A stretch of DNA of 64,000 bases. Source: Pseudomonas wuhanensis (GTDB taxonomy: Bacteria > Pseudomonadota > Gammaproteobacteria > Pseudomonadales > Pseudomonadaceae). The DNA lies in NCBI RefSeq assembly GCF_030687395.1, contig NZ_CP117430.1, forward strand, positions 6,262,001 through 6,326,000, given 5' to 3'. The translations under genes and the position numbers were made by a program. Positions 34,152-43,989 of this stretch are shown one piece after another. Below the pieces are notes generated by a model that ran no database searches, was not told where the DNA came from, and was given only the letters and a program-made list of their open reading frames with translations. Positions within the stretch are counted from its first letter, which is position 1. Every line of letters starts with the position of its first letter.

Positions 34152-35378
34152 TTACCGATCCGCAAACCCTTTACCTTGCGCCGCCAACTCACCAATCAAC
34201 CGCGCCGGCGCCCACTGATCACCCTGACGGGTCTCCAGGGCCAGCAACCGCAGATGAATATCTTCCAACCCTTGCTGATCCGCCCAAGCCATCGGCCCGC
34301 CCTTGTCTGCCGGGAAGCCATAACCGTTGAGGTACACCAAATCGATGTCGTGCGCCGACGTCGCAATGCCTTCCTGAAGAATCTTCGCCCCTTCGTTGAC
34401 CAGCGCCAGCAAACAACGCTCCAGAACCTCTTCAGGGCCGATCTCGCGACGCTGGAACCCTAACCCCTCGCTAACTTCCAGAACTAGCGCATCGACTTCC
34501 AGATCGTGCTCAGCCTGGCGACTGCCCGGTTCGTAGTGGTAATACCCGTCACCACTCTTCTGACCGAAACGCCCGAGCTCGCACAGGCGGTTGTCCACCT
34601 GAACCTCCGGCGCATCCTGACCTTTGCCAGCCAGCTCCCGAGCGCGCCATTCCAGGTCAATGCCGACCACGTCGTACATACGAAACGGCCCCATGGCGAA
34701 ACCGAAACCTTGCAGCGCCGCATCCACCTGATAAGGCAAGGCACCCTCCAGCAGCATCTTGCGCGCTTCAAGCACGTACGGATGCAGCATGCGGTTGCCG
34801 ATGAAACCATGGCAGTTGCCCGACACCACGCTGACCTTGCCCATGCGCTTGCCCAGCGCCAGCGCCGCATCAAGCACCGCCGGCGCCGTCTGGGCTCCGC
34901 GCACGATCTCCAACAATTTCATGATGTGCGCCGGGCTGAAGAAATGCAGGCCCAGGACCTGCTGCGGACGGCGAGTGGCAGCAGCAATCGCGTCGATGTC
35001 CAGCGCCGAGGTATTGCTGGCCAGAATCGCTTCAGGCTTCATCAGGCCATCAAGTTCGCGGAAGATTTTCTGCTTCAACTCGAGGTTTTCGTAGACCGCT
35101 TCGATGACCAGATCAACATCGCGGATCGCTGCGTAATCGGCAGCCGCCGTCACCCGTGCAATGCGCGCATCCGCCTCTGCCTGATCAATCCGCCCCTGAC
35201 GCACGTGGTGGGCGTAAGTCTCAGCCACACTGGTCAGCGCCTGCTCAAGCATCTGCGGATTGTTGTCGACCCATTGCACCGGCACCCCGGCGTTGGCCAG
35301 GCACATGACAATGCCGCGGCCCATGGTTCCCGCGCCGATCACGGCGGCGCGCTGAATATCGAACGGTGTCTGGCTCAT
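34152..35378 (-). CDS. 3-hydroxyacyl-CoA dehydrogenase
   Basis: A 408-residue NAD-dependent dehydrogenase. The N-terminal Rossmann motif GAGTMGRGI (about residues 16-24) is followed by ASNTSALDI, the catalytic-His region LGLHFFSPAHIMKLLEIV and SGNCHGFIGNRML. Two 3HCDH C-terminal domains follow, the second ending LNGYGFPADKGGPM. It oxidises 3-hydroxyacyl-CoA to 3-ketoacyl-CoA, as in beta-oxidation. It lacks the hydratase domain of FadB-type proteins. The thioesterase downstream fits acyl-CoA metabolism. Confidence 0.92.
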   Translation of the reverse strand: MSQTPFDIQRAAVIGAGTMGRGIVMCLANAGVPVQWVDNNPQMLEQALTSVAETYAHHVRQGRIDQAEADARIARVTAAADYAAIRDVDLVIEAVYENLELKQKIFRELDGLMKPEAILASNTSALDIDAIAAATRRPQQVLGLHFFSPAHIMKLLEIVRGAQTAPAVLDAALALGKRMGKVSVVSGNCHGFIGNRMLHPYVLEARKMLLEGALPYQVDAALQGFGFAMGPFRMYDVVGIDLEWRARELAGKGQDAPEVQVDNRLCELGRFGQKSGDGYYHYEPGSRQAEHDLEVDALVLEVSEGLGFQRREIGPEEVLERCLLALVNEGAKILQEGIATSAHDIDLVYLNGYGFPADKGGPMAWADQQGLEDIHLRLLALETRQGDQWAPARLIGELAAQGKGFADR

Positions 35379-35502
35379 GGTTGTTCTCTTTTTAGCGATC
35401 CAAAGACAGTCCTCACCATAGTCAGGCGCCGGGCTTTTTTGAAATTTATTCCTGTGATGAGCGACATTCAGCGGATGGATGTGCGTTCAAAAGCACTGAT
35501 AT

Positions 35503-35530
35503 CCCTGTGGGAGCGAGCAAGCCCGCTCAC
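35503..35530. repeat. Single REP unit
   Basis: CCTGTGGGAGCGAGCAAGCCC without an inverted partner nearby, in the gap before the recQ-family gene end. Confidence 0.7.
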
Positions 35531-35544
35531 ACATTGACGGTGTT

Positions 35545-37479
35545 TCAACCTGGCAGGTGCGCTTGAGCCCAGTCGCGCACGTCGCCATACGGATAATCCT
35601 CCAACGCCGCAAACCCCGGAATCGCCCGAGCCTTGAGCTTGGTAAACAGCGGCACACTGATCCCACATAGAAATCTTGTTACGCGCTCAGCCGAAGGGAT
35701 GTTGCCCGTGTGCAGCTCGTGCCTGTGGATAAAATCACCACACAGCGCCTCGAAATTTTTATCCACAAGCGCTGGCAATTCCGGCGGTGCCGGCAATCGC
35801 GCCACATGACCGTGACACACCGAGCAATGCCCACACTGCCGGGGCGCGTTTTCGTCGCCGAAGTACTCGGCCAGGCGGTAACCCAGACAGTGGTCAGTGG
35901 CGAACAGATCCAGCATGGCGTGAATCCGTGCGATCTCGGTGTGCTCGTGCTGGGTGAAGTAGGCGTGCAATTCAGCGCTCAGGGTTCGGGAATCAAAGTC
36001 CGCTTGCTGCAGACTGTAGACTTCCGTCATCTGCTTGCTTTCAAGCTCCACCCAGCCCTTCTCCTGGAAATAATCCAGCGCCTTGACCACCCGACTGCGC
36101 TCGGCCTGATGCTGTTCATACAACGCATCGAAATTCACCGTGGCCCACGTACGCGCACGGCTGGAGGTTTGGATGATCGCCGAGACGAAGTCCTTTCGCT
36201 CACCTTCAAATCGGGCCAGCAAAGCCTCAGGCTCCTGCAAATACTTGAAGCGGTACTCGGCGTAATAGGCATAACGCGGTGCGATTATTGCGCGCAGCTC
36301 CAGCTGTACCAGCAAGGTCTTGAGCGGTAACTGGCGAATGTTGCTCTGATCGGCCAAAGGCCCCAGCAGAAACTCCCACTGTCCCTCTGGCACGGCGGCT
36401 TGCAACTCCTCGAGCACGCAACGAATGCCGTCCCGTTCCGGCGTGTCGCCGTAGACGAAGTTTTCCAGCACGTTGAGGCTGTCGCGGTTGGCCAGCACCA
36501 GGCAATCGGACGGTTGACCGTCACGTCCGGCGCGACCGATTTCCTGGCTGTAGTTTTCGATGGATTTGGGCAGATCGAAATGCACCACGTTGCGGATATC
36601 GCTTTTATCGATGCCCATGCCAAAGGCGATGGTCGCAACGATGCAATTGGACTGCCCGCCCATGAATCGCTTCTGTATCGCTTCCCGCTGCTCATGGGGC
36701 AAACCGGCGTGATAGGCCTCGGCCTGAATGCCGTTGCGTTCCAGATGTTCGGCGATATGCTCAGCGGTTTTCTGCAGGGTGACGTAGACGATACTCGGCT
36801 GGCCGGGACGCTGGCTCATCCACTCGACAAGGCGTCGGCGCTTGTCCTGGCCGCGTACCGGTTCCACCAACAGATTGAGGTTGGGCCGGTAGAAACCGGT
36901 GGTCACCACATCCTCGGGGGCGATGGCGAATTTGGCCTCCATGTCGGCGATCACCTTGGGTGTCGCGGTGGCGGTCAGCAGCAGGGCCTGAGGGATGTTG
37001 AACTGACGCTGATAGTCCGGCAGCTTGAGGTAATCGGGGCGGAAGTTGTGACCCCATTCAGAGATGCAGTGGGCCTCGTCCACCACCAGCAGCGAGATGG
37101 GCACCTGCTGCAAAAAGTGGCGGAAGCGCTCGTTCTTCAGACGCTCCACGGAAATCATCAAAATCTTCAGTTCGCCGGACTTTGCCCGGGCCATCACATC
37201 GCTGGCGTCATCGCGGCTCTGGGCCGAATCTATGCTGCCCGCCGCAATGCCGTGGCGCTGCAAGAACGCCAATTGATCCTGCATCAGCGCCAGCAAAGGC
37301 GATACCACCAACGTCAGGTGCGGCAGCAACAAGGCCGGCAACTGATAGCACAGGGATTTGCCCGAACCGGTGGGAAAAATCGCCGCCGCCGAGCGCCCGG
37401 CCAACACAGCACTGACCGCCGCCTCTTGGCCGGGCCGAAACTGTGGATAACCGAAAACCTGTTCCAGGGTGTTGTGCAT
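35545..37479 (-). CDS. recQ: RecQ-family ATP-dependent DNA helicase
   Basis: A 644-residue superfamily-2 helicase. Walker A is FPTGSGKS with K41, the DEAH box is at 134-137 (LVVDEAHCISEWGHNFRPDY), and motif VI is QEIGRAGRDGQPSD. The zinc-binding cluster appears late (CGHCSVC, about 540-550). There is no clear HRDC domain at the C-terminus, and the protein is shorter than the approximately 710-residue RecQ of Pseudomonas. It is probably a second, divergent RecQ-like helicase. It unwinds DNA 3' to 5' by family analogy. It is monocistronic. Confidence 0.88.
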   Translation of the reverse strand: MHNTLEQVFGYPQFRPGQEAAVSAVLAGRSAAAIFPTGSGKSLCYQLPALLLPHLTLVVSPLLALMQDQLAFLQRHGIAAGSIDSAQSRDDASDVMARAKSGELKILMISVERLKNERFRHFLQQVPISLLVVDEAHCISEWGHNFRPDYLKLPDYQRQFNIPQALLLTATATPKVIADMEAKFAIAPEDVVTTGFYRPNLNLLVEPVRGQDKRRRLVEWMSQRPGQPSIVYVTLQKTAEHIAEHLERNGIQAEAYHAGLPHEQREAIQKRFMGGQSNCIVATIAFGMGIDKSDIRNVVHFDLPKSIENYSQEIGRAGRDGQPSDCLVLANRDSLNVLENFVYGDTPERDGIRCVLEELQAAVPEGQWEFLLGPLADQSNIRQLPLKTLLVQLELRAIIAPRYAYYAEYRFKYLQEPEALLARFEGERKDFVSAIIQTSSRARTWATVNFDALYEQHQAERSRVVKALDYFQEKGWVELESKQMTEVYSLQQADFDSRTLSAELHAYFTQHEHTEIARIHAMLDLFATDHCLGYRLAEYFGDENAPRQCGHCSVCHGHVARLPAPPELPALVDKNFEALCGDFIHRHELHTGNIPSAERVTRFLCGISVPLFTKLKARAIPGFAALEDYPYGDVRDWAQAHLPG

Positions 37480-37596
37480 AAGCTGTCACTCCGTTGACCG
37501 CTGCGAAGCCCAAAGCCTAGCCGGCGAACGCAGCGAGTCGAGAAAAGGTCGGGGGCAAAAACGATACGGGATGATACAGCGGATAGTCGGGAGGAT

Positions 37597-37710
37597 GATC
37601 GTTCCCATGCTCTGCGTGGGAATGCCTCAAGGGACGCTCCGCGTTCCAGCCGTTGAATGCGATGCAGAGCGTCACGGGCTGCATTCCCACGCAGGAGCGT
37701 GGGAACGATC
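37597..37710. repeat. Palindromic repeat, family A, copy 4
   Basis: A 114-bp element with inverted GATCGTTCCCA ends, slightly longer than the other copies through a small internal insertion. It lies upstream of the recQ-like gene and downstream of a hypothetical exported-protein gene. Confidence 0.88.
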
Positions 37711-37728
37711 AATCAACCACCAGCGAAC

Positions 37729-38232
37729 TCAAGGCCTCAACACCGCCACCCGCAACTGCTCATCCAGCGCCTGCTCATGAAACACCTGGCTCTTGCTCGC
37801 CCAAACCGCGTAAGCCGGGCTGATTTCGCCAGTGAACGCCGCCGCCAACTGACGCAAATCCGCGACACTTCGCACACGGGGGCAAAAGGGTTCACCGTCA
37901 CAGTTCTGGCTGGCGTTGCGGTAGGTAATCAGCAACCGATCCCACAAACCCTCACGCACTTGCCTGACCGACTTGAGCTTCACAGCCTGCACACCCAGTC
38001 GCTGTTTCAAACCCTGTTCATCCAGCGCTTCGCTGGCCAACAGCGCCTTGCCCACCATCAACACCTCGGCGCGGGACGCAGTGTCGACGTCTGCCTGAGT
38101 GGTCAACGCCTGTGGCCAACCGGTGCGGTCCATGTTGGCGAGGGCTAGCGAATGAACGACGTCGGCAGCGTCCGCCACCCGACAAACACCCGCCCACAAC
38201 AATAAAATCGAGGCTATACGTAGCCATTGCAT
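37729..38232 (-). CDS. Hypothetical exported protein (167 aa)
   Basis: A 167-residue protein with a clear signal peptide (WLRIASILLLWAGV, cleavage near ADA), so it is periplasmic or secreted. The mature part is helical and contains two Cys in NCDGEPFCPRVR that could form a disulfide. No catalytic motif or known domain is recognised. It borders the accessory pocket between the recQ-like gene and pckA. Function is unknown. Confidence 0.7.
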   Translation of the reverse strand: MQWLRIASILLLWAGVCRVADAADVVHSLALANMDRTGWPQALTTQADVDTASRAEVLMVGKALLASEALDEQGLKQRLGVQAVKLKSVRQVREGLWDRLLITYRNASQNCDGEPFCPRVRSVADLRQLAAAFTGEISPAYAVWASKSQVFHEQALDEQLRVAVLRP

Positions 38233-38441
38233 ACCTAATTCCCTTTAAGAGTCGACTCAGACGCTTCGAAACGTCCTACAAATTCTGGCGCGCACCATAC
38301 AGAGCTTTGATGCGTTAAGCCTGACAGGCCCGTAGGAATATCGACCGCCAAAGGAAAAGCTTAAAAAATAGTCGGAGTATGCGTAGGCAAAGGGCGACAT
38401 CGACGGTAAACCCCCTACAAATCCTGTCCATTTGCGCCACC

Positions 38442-38471
38442 TTGCGACGCCTCGCCCTGGCCCTCTATAGT
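38442..38471 (+). promoter_or_regulatory. Candidate promoter of the first small paralog gene
   Basis: TTGCGA (38442-38447) is 18 bp before TATAGT (38466-38471). The extended box CTATAGT is shared with 39106-39112 upstream of the second paralog and has the C at -13 often seen in RpoS promoters. The rest of the 310-bp gap 38233-38542 shows nothing recognisable. Confidence 0.45.
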
Positions 38472-38542
38472 CTTCGACGCGGCTGAAAACATTGTGTCGG
38501 CCTGCCGGCGAGACTGCCCGACTTCCCACAGGACTGACTTTG

Positions 38543-38836
38543 ATGAACACGTTCCACTCGTTAACAGACCGCTATCGCCCGCTCAAAACCAGCTACAGCG
38601 ACACCCCCGTGCTGCTCATCGACACCGAAGCCGATCCCCACGAAATCCTCGACGCCGCCCGACAACGCATCCGCGCCGCCGGCGACCTGCTGGAAACGCT
38701 TTATTGCCTGTGCTTCAAACAGGCCGACGTGAAAGACATCCCCAACATCGTCACCGCGCTGTACCTGCTGACACAGGACGGCAACGAACTGCTCGAAATT
38801 GCCCGGCAACGTCTGCCGAGTACCACAGCGGTTTGA
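38543..38836 (+). CDS. Small paralogous protein A (97 aa, DUF3077-like layout)
   Basis: A 97-residue soluble protein with CAGGA upstream of the ATG. Its core, LLIDTEADPHEILDAARQRI then RAAGDLLETLYCLCFKQAD and NIVTALYLLTQDGNELLEIA, is clearly paralogous to the protein at 39351. In layout it resembles DUF3077 proteins (Asp-Thr-Glu strand followed by three helices). Function is unknown; these small proteins are common and variable in Pseudomonas. It is followed by an orphan antitoxin fragment. Confidence 0.7.
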   Translation: MNTFHSLTDRYRPLKTSYSDTPVLLIDTEADPHEILDAARQRIRAAGDLLETLYCLCFKQADVKDIPNIVTALYLLTQDGNELLEIARQRLPSTTAV

Positions 38837-38851
38837 GCGAGCCTGCTCGCG

Positions 38852-39019
38852 ATGAACGATAACGCGGTGTGCCTGATGAAAAACGCAGACAAAGTGGCCT
38901 ACGAGGCATGGTTCAGAGCACAAGTACAAGCCAGCCTCGACGACCCTCGCCCCAGCATTCCAAATGATGAAGCCAAACGCCTGATGGCAATCAAACGGGA
39001 CAAATTGCTGAAGCGATGA
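38852..39019 (+). CDS. Orphan stability-determinant-type antitoxin, possibly truncated
   Basis: A 55-codon ORF (or 47 from the ATG at 38876). Its centre WFRAQVQASLDDPRPSIPND matches the conserved core of the small stability-determinant antitoxins that pair with ParE/RelE toxins. The N-terminus is shorter than usual. It is preceded by a REP fragment (GAGCCTGCTCGCGATG), as if the original 5' end was replaced. No toxin gene follows. It is probably a relic. Confidence 0.5.
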   Translation: MNDNAVCLMKNADKVAYEAWFRAQVQASLDDPRPSIPNDEAKRLMAIKRDKLLKR

Positions 39020-39145
39020 GTCTGTAAGCAACGCCCTATCACAGCTTCATCCCGGTCCTACAACCGAAGACACCTTGTCGCCTATCGCTGCCCGGTGGCT
39101 CAAACCTATAGTCGTGACTGTCGCTGCCAAATCAGCGGCTCGGGC

Positions 39146-39350
39146 TTGGTCACCCGATGGAATACATAAACGCGTCCGTTGTATGCTGCCGGCACCTCAA
39201 GTGTCTGCACGCTATATGGTGGCTGTGTTTGGGACGCCTTAGGCGTGCCGGTCTTATGTATTCCTCCGGTTGACCAACCCGAACACAGTCCGCCTCCATC
39301 GCTTGGTCACGATGGTGGTGCTTCCATCTGATGCTTTGGGAATACATAAA
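39146..39350 (+). promoter_or_regulatory. Structured leader with mutually exclusive stems (candidate cis-regulatory RNA)
   Basis: The left arm 39146-39169 pairs with the right arm 39254-39277 over 21 of 24 positions. GCCGGCAC (39188) pairs with GTGCCGGT (39245) inside the loop, and ACGCC/GGCGT forms a small hairpin. CCATCG/CGATGG flanks a third copy of TTGGTCAC (39303). The segment GGAATACATAA occurs in the left arm and again at 39339-39349, directly before the ATG at 39351. The central arm could therefore pair with either and hide the ribosome site. A CTATAGT -10-like box lies at 39106-39112. Confidence 0.6.
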
Positions 39351-39650
39351 ATGAATACATGGAATCCGCTCACCAACGATCGTTACCTTCCGCTGCAAAC
39401 CAACCTCACCGATTCCCTGCCCCTGATCATCGACACAGAGGCCAACCCGCAAGACATCCTCGAAGCCGCCCTCCAGCGCATCCGAGCCTCCAGCGACCTC
39501 CTCAAAACCCTGCACTGCATTTGCTTCAAACACGGCGACATAGAAGACATCCCCCACATCACCCACGCGCTCTTCTTGCTGACCCAGGACGGCTGCGACC
39601 TGCTTCAAGTCGCCCAGCAACGCATGATGAGCTGGAAAGCACCGGCCTGA
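39351..39650 (+). CDS. Small paralogous protein B (99 aa) with structured leader
   Basis: A 99-residue soluble protein, paralog of the 38543 gene: LIIDTEANPQDILEAALQRI, SSDLLKTLHCICFKHGDIED and HALFLLTQDGCDLLQVAQQR align along the length. No motif gives a function. The ATG follows the third GGAATACATAA copy of the leader immediately, and GGGA is the only purine-rich site upstream. Expression may therefore depend on leader folding. Confidence 0.72.
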   Translation: MNTWNPLTNDRYLPLQTNLTDSLPLIIDTEANPQDILEAALQRIRASSDLLKTLHCICFKHGDIEDIPHITHALFLLTQDGCDLLQVAQQRMMSWKAPA

Positions 39651-39661
39651 CGCTGAGTGAA

Positions 39662-39712
39662 GATCGTTCCCACGCTCCGCGTGGGAATGCCTCTACGGAC
39701 GCTCCGCGTTCG
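39662..39712. repeat. Half copy of family A palindromic repeat
   Basis: The left half (GATCGTTCCCACGCTCCGCG...) is present with its first internal GACGCTCCGCG block. The right half is missing. This marks a deletion or rearrangement point inside the accessory pocket. Confidence 0.75.
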
Positions 39713-39763
39713 GCTCTTGGGACACCGAGCGCCGAAAGCCGTCATCGAACACTGGAGATGATC

Positions 39764-39997
39764 ATGAGCAAGTTTTTTGATGAGCTAATGGAAAGCGTGC
39801 AACAGATGAACGAAATCATCCGCGGTGGGAGTGAGCCTTCTCGCAAACTCCATGTTGATGCGTTGCAAGTCCAGGAAATTCGTAAGGCTACCGATCTGAC
39901 TCAGGCCAAGTTCGCAGCGTTGATCGACGTCCAACTCGACGTAAAGTCAGGCTTAATCAGTCTCACCGATATACACCCAACGGTAGATGCACCATGA
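39764..39997 (+). pseudogene. Truncated NadS/HigA-type antitoxin
   Basis: A 77-residue ORF with GGAG upstream. The N-terminal half (FFDELMESVQQMNEIIRGG, then ALQVQEIRKATDLTQAKFAA) matches NadS-like Xre antitoxins. After LIDVQLD the expected recognition helix (LRNWEQGRR type) is replaced by an unrelated tail, so DNA binding must be lost. The toxin gene normally sits upstream, but a half repeat element is there instead. Its stop overlaps the start of the next gene by 4 bp (ATGA). Confidence 0.65.
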
Positions 39998-40347
39998 ACC
40001 TCGCCCCCAACTTCCCCGATGACCACGCCATGCACCTGCTCATGCAGCTGCTGCACGAAGAACTCGGCCTGCCCGAACGCAAAACCATCAGCCTCACCAC
40101 CTCGATCAACTTCGACCTGGGCTGCGACGGCGCCGATGCGCGGCACCTGATGGAAGTGCTGGAAGAACAGTTCGCCATCGACTTCATCGACTACGACGCG
40201 TATCGCTACTTTCAGCCTGAAGGGTTTGATGTGTTTCTCAAGCGCCGCGCGAAGGGTCGTGGCGACAAAGTCCCGCTGACCATTGGCATGCTCTACCAAG
40301 CAGTCAAGAAGCAACGGTGGGACACGCAGGAAGTGGAAGAGGTCTAG
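39994..40347 (+). CDS. DUF1493-family protein
   Basis: A 117-residue acidic protein with the DUF1493 pattern: helix LLHEELGLPERKTISL, then NFDLGCDGADARHLMEVLEE and DFIDYDAYRYFQPEGFD. The layout resembles an acyl-carrier-like four-helix fold, but no phosphopantetheine Ser is evident. It starts within the stop codon of the truncated antitoxin ORF (ATGA), which suggests relic translational coupling. Function is unknown. Confidence 0.75.
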   Translation: MNLAPNFPDDHAMHLLMQLLHEELGLPERKTISLTTSINFDLGCDGADARHLMEVLEEQFAIDFIDYDAYRYFQPEGFDVFLKRRAKGRGDKVPLTIGMLYQAVKKQRWDTQEVEEV

Positions 40348-40445
40348 CAGATCAGCGCAACAGAAGTGGCATTATTCTGGCTGTTTTGCGTGTTTACTGC
40401 GGGAATATTGCCAGTTACGCCTCAAGGGAACTGAATCAGCACCCA

Positions 40446-40476
40446 TAAAAAAGCCGCCCTCAAAGGGCGGCTTTCT
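40446..40476 (-). terminator. Terminator between the DUF1493 gene and pckA
   Basis: AAAGCCGCCCT / AGGGCGGCTTT with T/A-rich flanks. It lies 25 bp past the pckA stop on the minus strand and about 100 bp past the DUF1493 gene on the plus strand. Confidence 0.8.
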
Positions 40477-40500
40477 CTTACCTCAAACCACTACCGATTC

Positions 40501-42102
<1,602 letters not shown>

Positions 42103-42221
42103 CTACTACCGCGAAAAAAGTGGGCCGGATTATGCCAGAAAAGCCCAAAAAGTGTAGGGCCCTCCCGTCAGAACGGCGTTATTCCGGCGTTAAGCAGTGA
42201 ATTTACCTGCACTGAAACGTT

Positions 42222-43124
42222 TTAGTGACGGGTATCTGACGGCGTATCGACCCCTGCACCGGCGAATAATTGAGTGATATCGGCCGCGTCGAACAGGTAA
42301 CGTTCGTTGCAAAACTGGCAATCGACCTCGATGCTGCCGCCATGTTCGACGACCAGCTGCTGCGCATCTTCCAGTCCCAGACTGACCAGCGCATTGCCCG
42401 AGCGTTCCCGGGAGCAACTGCAATGGAAGCGCAGTTTCTGCACATCGAACAGACGCACTTGTTCTTCGTGGTACAGGCGATGGAGCACGGTTTCGTTGTC
42501 CAGGCTCAGCAATTCGTCGGCGGTCAGGGTGCTGGCCAGGGCGGTGATGTGCTGCCAACTGGCGGCGCGATCTTCTTCATCCTTCAGACGGTCGGCAGGC
42601 AATTGCTGCAACAGCAGGCCACGGGCACGACGGCCGTCGGCGTACAACTTGAAGCGGGTGCCAACCTGCTGCGACATGACGAAATAGTTGGTGAAGCAAT
42701 CGGACAGGGTTTCACCGTCGAGATCGACAATGCCCTGATAACGCTGGCCTTGAGTCGGGTCGACAGTCAGCGCCAACACGCCATTGGGCATCAGGTCGGC
42801 GAGCGTCGCATCGGGCGCGATCTGCTCGGCGTCGTAGCGGGCCAGGCCGCGAATTTCGCGCTCGCTGGAGCACTCGATCATCAGCATCGGCACCGGGCCT
42901 TCGGAACGGGCCTGAAGAATCAGCAAGCCATCGAACTTCAAGGTGCCTACCAGCAACGCTGCAGCCGCCATCAGCTCGCCCAGCAGTTGCGCGACCGGCT
43001 CCGGATAGGTGTGTTTGGCGAGGACTTCGGCATAGCTACGCTCCAATGCCACCAGTTCGCCGCGGGTGTCGCTGTCATCGAAGATGAAGCGTTGGGTGTA
43101 GTCGGTATCCGGTAGATCGGTCAT
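42222..43124 (-). CDS. hslO: Redox-regulated chaperone Hsp33
   Basis: A 300-residue Hsp33. The four zinc/redox cysteines are C235, C237 (HCSCSRERS) and C269, C272 ([10 protein letters not shown]). In the reduced state they bind zinc; on oxidation they form disulfides and the chaperone is activated. Upstream domain marks are [12 protein letters not shown] and [11 protein letters not shown]. The ATG at 43124 is chosen because the [15 protein letters not shown] opening is typical; an upstream TTG is in frame. Next to hslR and pckA, as in other Pseudomonas. Confidence 0.95.
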   Translation of the reverse strand: MTDLPDTDYTQRFIFDDSDTRGELVALERSYAEVLAKHTYPEPVAQLLGELMAAAALLVGTLKFDGLLILQARSEGPVPMLMIECSSEREIRGLARYDAEQIAPDATLADLMPNGVLALTVDPTQGQRYQGIVDLDGETLSDCFTNYFVMSQQVGTRFKLYADGRRARGLLLQQLPADRLKDEEDRAASWQHITALASTLTADELLSLDNETVLHRLYHEEQVRLFDVQKLRFHCSCSRERSGNALVSLGLEDAQQLVVEHGGSIEVDCQFCNERYLFDAADITQLFAGAGVDTPSDTRH

Positions 43125-43365
43125 AGGTCTGGGTATCTGAAGTGGTGACAAAAAAGGTTACAAAAAATGAAACACGCCGTAGCAGCACTTTTGGGGGTGA
43201 GCTTAGCCATAGCGGCATTTTATGAACAATTCGGGGTTGTTCCAAGCAAGGTCAAACCTCGGTTTTCGACGAGCGGTGCTTTCACCTGCGAAATGCGCCG
43301 TTGGCGAATATCCCCCATATGGCTGCACAGGCAGGCGATTACAAGTCTGCGCCCGACGGCCGTCA

Positions 43366-43773
43366 CTACTCGTCGTTGCTGCTGCCGCGAAACTTGAACA
43401 AATCCCGGCGCTGTTTCTTGCTCGGTTTGCCGTCGGTGCTCACACCCAACGCCCCGGCCTTGCGCATGGCCGCAGCCGCTTCACGTTTGGCGATGCTGGC
43501 TTCGGTTTCGGCATACAGCGCCTGGGCCTCTGGCGCGCCACGACGCACGATTGACAGCGCCTGGACTACCACCGTGCGCTCTTCGAAGCCGGTGCGAATC
43601 TGAAACTCATCGCCGACCCTCGGCTCCTTGCCTGGCTTGCAGCGCTCGCCCCGGCAATGCACCTTGCCACTCTCAATCGCGGCCTTGGCCAAGGCACGTG
43701 TTTTATAAAAACGCGCGGCCCACAACCATTTATCGAGACGGACCTTGTCGTCCTCTTCGCTTTTTTGTGCCAT
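43366..43773 (-). CDS. hslR: Hsp15, ribosome-associated heat shock protein (S4 domain)
   Basis: A 135-residue protein. The S4 RNA-binding domain covers about residues 12-75 (VRLDKWLWAARFYKTRALAK), followed by a basic tail (KPSKKQRRDLFKF). Hsp15 binds stalled 50S subunits carrying nascent chains and recycles them under heat stress. It is upstream of hslO in the same direction with a 241-bp gap. That gap (43125-43365) has an open frame on the other strand that does not look coding. Confidence 0.93.
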   Translation of the reverse strand: MAQKSEEDDKVRLDKWLWAARFYKTRALAKAAIESGKVHCRGERCKPGKEPRVGDEFQIRTGFEERTVVVQALSIVRRGAPEAQALYAETEASIAKREAAAAMRKAGALGVSTDGKPSKKQRRDLFKFRGSSNDE

Positions 43774-43878
43774 TGGATGACCTCATTCTGAAATATCAAT
43801 GAACTGTACTACCGTTTCTGTCGTGCCATGAATCATCACGCTGTGGATTAGAATGCAGGCATTCCCCGCAATTGAGGG

Positions 43879-43989
43879 ATGGAAATCCGGGCCGTAGATA
43901 TCTGTCGCCTTTTACCCATTATTCTGCGTGAATACCGCGAATTCGGCCGCACGCGGTCTGAGCGGTTTTTGCCGGTTGAGCACTTTTGA
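43879..43989 (+). CDS. 36-codon ORF coupled to rimB (possible rimA)
   Basis: The peptide opens MEIRAVDICRLLPIILREYR and ends FLPVEHF; it is amphipathic and Arg/Glu-rich. Its stop overlaps the TTG start of rimB by 4 bp (TTGA), the usual sign of translational coupling. GAGGG directly abuts the ATG, so initiation may be weak or the true start may differ. The rim operon described in P. fluorescens has a rimA upstream of rimB and rimK. By position this ORF is the only candidate, but I cannot confirm identity from sequence. Confidence 0.5.
   Translation: MEIRAVDICRLLPIILREYREFGRTRSERFLPVEHF

Noticed and set aside
43167..43397. 76-codon ORF between hslO and hslR on the plus strand
   Set aside because: Begins hydrophobic but soon becomes low-complexity; no ribosome site and it overlaps the end of hslR. 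I treat the gap as noncoding.
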